The position numbers were made by a program, and so were the translations under genes. Shown piece by piece: positions 61,184 through 64,000 of a DNA stretch of 64,000 nt; the first letter of the stretch is position 1, and every line of letters starts with the position of its first letter. The notes beneath the pieces are model-generated. The model did not search any database. It had not been told where the DNA came from and saw only the letters and a program-made list of their open reading frames with translations. The DNA is from Furcasterigmium furcatum (taxonomy: Eukaryota > Ascomycota > Sordariomycetes > Glomerellales > Plectosphaerellaceae), in the NCBI GenBank assembly GCA_001599815.1, contig BCIA01000006.1, positions 4,156,961 through 4,220,960 of the forward strand, written 5' to 3'.

Positions 61184-62722
61184 TCAACTGTAGGACATAT
61201 CATCAGGCGGCAACGTAAAACGGTGGCGCCCAGCAACGAACCAGTAGATGAAGATGTACAGTGATAAGCCCGCCAGCACGACCGAGGTGTAGTTCATCTC
61301 GTCCGCAAATACCGGCACGGAGTAGGGAAAACTGTAAACAACAAGTCCAAAGGCTGTCCAAACGAGGGTGACGATGTTGGCCACCAAGCCCCATCGACCG
61401 CCCCAAAAGGGACCATGCGGCACCACATCGCGACCTCTCCACAGGAGGAAGCCGATGGGAATGCTGTATGAGATGTACTGGAAGAGAATTGCCGCAGATA
61501 TGAATGCGTTGAGCGCCGTAGTGGAGGCGAGACTGATCAATCCGAGGAGGATGTTGAAGCCGACCGACCACAGGTGCGCCCAGATCGGCGTCCTGAACGG
61601 GTGAGGAGCCAAACGCCGCAGATACTTGTGAAAGGGAAACCCCCCATCGCGAGCGAATGACCAGGCAAGGCGGGACTGCCACGTCTGGCTTCCAATGATG
61701 GAACCAAACAACGAGATGAGAGGCAGAGCGTACAGTCCCAGCGCGGCAGCTGCGTTCCCCCCAAAGACGTTGTAAAAGATTGACAGCGACGAGGTGGCAT
61801 CTTGAATCGGGCTGTTGATATAGAGGGCGAGTATGATGGCCATACCAGCAGAAAAACCAATGCCGACGGTCCAGAGCAGGATCTTAGGAATGTTCTTAGC
61901 AGGTTCGGGGATCTCTTCTGCGAGATGCGTCGCGCAGTCCAGGCAAGTAAAGCACCAGTTGACAGAGTTGAGCCCCAGTACGAAAGCGAAGCCTGAAGGC
62001 CATCCAGTTTCGTTGTTGATGAGCAAGAAAAAGTCTTCGGCAGATACGTGCTCGGAGCTTCGTGCCCATATGCTGATGAAGATAATGGCCATCGTCGCGA
62101 TCGCAAAGAAAAGGAGAAACCGGCCGATGGGTGGAAGAAAGCGCTCGACAAGGTTGAACCAGAAAGCTCCCGAGACGGCAAGAACGTAAAAGATGAATCG
62201 GAGCCATGGCTGAGCCACAAAATCGGGATGGGACAGTCCATAAAGCTCGAGTCCGATGGTCACAACGGCCTGCGCAGCCGAAGCGGTGGTGCATACCGCT
62301 CCCGCCCAGCTAAAGATCGCGGTGAAGTATGTTAGGAACCTCCGGGAGCTTGAGTTCCCAGGAGCCAGTCGCGCAACCCAGTAGTATTGGCCACCGGGAT
62401 GAGGATACATTGACGCAAGCTCTCCAAGACTGACAGCCACGGCGAGGCCAACCAGAGCCATGGCTATGTAGCCCCAGAAGAACAGCGGAGAGCCCCCCAT
62501 GGCTGTAACACTGGCCACGATGCTAAGGACTCCGCATGCTGAGTTGGTCGTTCCGTATCCGATACCGATAGCTGTCAGCGTCGAGAAGGGTTGCTCGACA
62601 TGGACGATGGTCCCTTCCGTGGGTGCGGTTGTTTGGTTGGCTGTAAGCCTGCTCCGGATTTTCTCCGCGTCTGGGACAGACAACTGTCCTTCAGGAGAAG
62701 ATGGCCGAGTTGCTGTTTCCAT
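61184..62722 (-). CDS. APC-type amino acid/choline (GABA permease-like) transporter
   Basis: A single exon of 512 residues from the ATG at 62722; in-frame ATG at 62821 is an alternative that adds 33 basic residues, and the frame further upstream starts with GTG. About 12 membrane spans. The family motifs are FSTLTAIGIGYGTTNSACGVL, ELASMYPHPGGQYYWVARLAP and FTCLDCATHLAEEIPEPAKNIP, typical of the fungal amino acid/choline transporter group (GABA, choline, biotin precursors and polyamine-like substrates). It is placed in the plasma membrane by analogy. In the cluster it would bring in a nitrogen-containing substrate or move a product. Substrate unknown. Confidence 0.9.
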   Translation of the reverse strand: METATRPSSPEGQLSVPDAEKIRSRLTANQTTAPTEGTIVHVEQPFSTLTAIGIGYGTTNSACGVLSIVASVTAMGGSPLFFWGYIAMALVGLAVAVSLGELASMYPHPGGQYYWVARLAPGNSSSRRFLTYFTAIFSWAGAVCTTASAAQAVVTIGLELYGLSHPDFVAQPWLRFIFYVLAVSGAFWFNLVERFLPPIGRFLLFFAIATMAIIFISIWARSSEHVSAEDFFLLINNETGWPSGFAFVLGLNSVNWCFTCLDCATHLAEEIPEPAKNIPKILLWTVGIGFSAGMAIILALYINSPIQDATSSLSIFYNVFGGNAAAALGLYALPLISLFGSIIGSQTWQSRLAWSFARDGGFPFHKYLRRLAPHPFRTPIWAHLWSVGFNILLGLISLASTTALNAFISAAILFQYISYSIPIGFLLWRGRDVVPHGPFWGGRWGLVANIVTLVWTAFGLVVYSFPYSVPVFADEMNYTSVVLAGLSLYIFIYWFVAGRHRFTLPPDDMSYS

Positions 62723-63675
62723 TCTGATGGAATCGCGATGGTTGCCGGGTCTGGTGCTCTTCGTAAGGCGATGGCCCTCAATGTGTCGTACAGAGTGGTA
62801 ATAAGTCTTGTTGCTCAACATGAAAGTCCCGGCAGTTATATTCGACCCGCGGCGCAGCCCAGCCCTGGTACCTTCAGTGAGCCTCGCGAAATGCCAGCTG
62901 AACACTTTGTGAGGCCTGAGCTAGAGGCAGGCCAGGGATAGGAAGATACAAGAATCAGGATGGCAGGCAACTAGTGACGAATCGGCATCTTTGTTGTCAG
63001 GCCATTCTTCACTCACGGTTTCCGTTCTTGTCGTCGACGCGACTTGCTCAAATCTGCAAGGTCTTCCTTATCTGGCCCCGCTGGGTTGGCCGAGCCCGGA
63101 ATCAGGTCGCGGTCACCCTCCGGGGTGACTGGGTGGGTGCCATGACGCCTGGCATTACTAGCTGGCTCGCCTGACTCGAGCAGGGGGGGATCACGACCAT
63201 GCGGCCTAATAATCGGTACCTCAGGTACGAACTATCATATACTGTGGGTTGTTGGTGCGTGTATCTTGGCAACTCGACATTCTGGGGAGCCGTTCCAACT
63301 GAACATCACAATGATGACGGCCAGTGCTTATTAAGTAGGGAAATGCTGCAGAATCGATGATTTATGTGCACATTGTGTATGAATACAGTAGGCTCGGGTG
63401 TCAAAGGCGTCCTGGAATGCCACTGCCAGTTCCACAAATGTCCCGTCCTGGTGCTGGTCAAAAGAAGAACTGAAGACCGCTCTTGTCTGCATGGTCTTCC
63501 ACTCTTGTGGCGTGGTTTGGCTATCGACTCGTATGTTCAACAGGCCATTTTGCTCATGTTTCCAAGGAGGGGCATACTCCAGAAGAGCGGCAAGCTCTCC
63601 TGGTTGAAGGCTGTAAGACCTTCTTCTCGATATTCTCAGATCCGAGGATCATTTCTCACATTATTTTCGCCCTTT
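62723..63675. other. spacer permease / regulator 2
   Basis: 953 bp upstream of the permease start and downstream of the second regulator. No gene is recognised; short frames at 63364-63713 are probably chance. Confidence 0.4.
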
Positions 63676-64000
63676 CTAACCTAGCATCAAATACCACCCC
63701 TTCTCCAGCATGACGCTCAACCATGACGTGACAATTCCTCCATCCCTCCGTGTCCACACCTCTTCCAGCAAGTCCACAGCCGCAAGATTCGCCGGGAGGT
63801 GATTCAGCGAATACAGCGCCCGGAAACGCTTTCTCACAACCTCGCGTGCGGTTTCGTCCTCGCTCGTCAGTTCGGAACTAGCTGTAAGCAGCGGGATTCC
63901 ATGAAGGTTGGTGAAGGGGTGGCTCTCGGAAATATTCGTCAGGGCCATCACAGTCTGGAGGGCCAGGCCGTGGACGGTCTTGTCCACATCGACGACCTGC
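63676..64000 (-). CDS. C-terminus of a second fungal transcription factor (partial)
   Basis: The last 107 codons plus stop of a gene that continues beyond the right edge. The frame is open to position 64000. The end of the protein (VRKRFRALYSLNHLPANL, AAVDLLEEVW, then WLSVMLEKGWYLMLG) matches the C-terminus of the regulator at 53758-55158 (VVGRFRALYSFNRVPASL and ELMLKKNWRLRLG) over its whole length, so it is very probably a Zn2Cys6/Fungal_trans_2 protein. The DNA-binding domain lies outside the window and was not seen. Confidence 0.75.
   Translation of the reverse strand, partial: QVVDVDKTVHGLALQTVMALTNISESHPFTNLHGIPLLTASSELTSEDETAREVVRKRFRALYSLNHLPANLAAVDLLEEVWTRRDGGIVTSWLSVMLEKGWYLMLG

Noticed and set aside
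1..64000. tRNA, rRNA, CRISPR array, transposon or terminal repeats
   Set aside because: No cloverleaf-like element with a GGTTCRA box, no regular spaced repeats and no transposase or reverse-transcriptase motif were seen on reading; a dedicated search was not possible.

Overview
The window is nuclear DNA of a filamentous ascomycete (Pezizomycotina, most likely Sordariomycetes). The evidence is GC-rich coding sequence, dense short genes on both strands, spliceosomal introns mostly of 47-80 nt with CTAAC-type branch sites and GT..AG ends, and fungus-specific families (Zn2Cys6 regulators, NCS1 and YAT permeases, an alpha-ketoglutarate xanthine dioxygenase, LisH/WD40 PAC1, SAPS protein). I recognise 20 protein genes, one of them cut by the right edge, plus one gene remnant. 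No tRNA, rRNA, CRISPR array or transposon was seen. Intron borders were read by eye and chosen so that the reading frame and conserved family motifs are kept.

Layout. 0.1-4.9 kb: xanthine dioxygenase, GINS subunit Psf3, mitochondrial Mn superoxide dismutase and a small repeat protein with CCFS modules. 4.9-8.4 kb: long gene-free divergent spacer. 8.4-10.5 kb: amino acid permease. 12.1-24.5 kb: a bZIP factor, an intronless 2758-residue NRPS-like protein with most catalytic motifs eroded, and an HSL-type hydrolase. 26.4-27.6 kb: secreted subtilisin. 28.0-37.7 kb: housekeeping genes (G-patch splicing factor, Sit4-associated SAPS protein, Xaa-Pro aminopeptidase). 38.0-46.3 kb: a probable hydantoin/nucleobase catabolic module made of a Zn2Cys6 regulator, an NCS1 permease with a 4-nt microexon and a hydantoinase/oxoprolinase fused to an S-methyl-thiohydantoin-desulfurase-like (DUF917) domain. 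47.1-49.6 kb: LITAF-like protein and dynein regulator PAC1. 50.6-64 kb: an accessory cluster with Baeyer-Villiger monooxygenase, GMC oxidoreductase remnant, Zn2Cys6 regulator, cupin, NmrA-like reductase, P450, amine/amino acid permease and, at the edge, a second regulator related to the first.

How the genes may work together. In the 38-46 kb module the regulator, importer and ring-opening enzyme are adjacent, and the permease and hydantoinase share one promoter. A palindrome TTCGSCGAA occurs in that promoter, upstream of the regulator and upstream of the Xaa-Pro aminopeptidase, which suggests a small regulon. The 50-64 kb set holds uptake, oxidation and reduction genes and related regulators, but no synthase backbone. 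This looks more like a catabolic or tailoring cluster than a complete biosynthetic one. The NRPS-like gene is the most unusual locus: it stays open for 8.3 kb, yet three of four carrier domains lack the phosphopantetheine serine, both condensation domains lack the catalytic histidine and the adenylation core motifs are damaged, while the epimerase-type domain looks intact.
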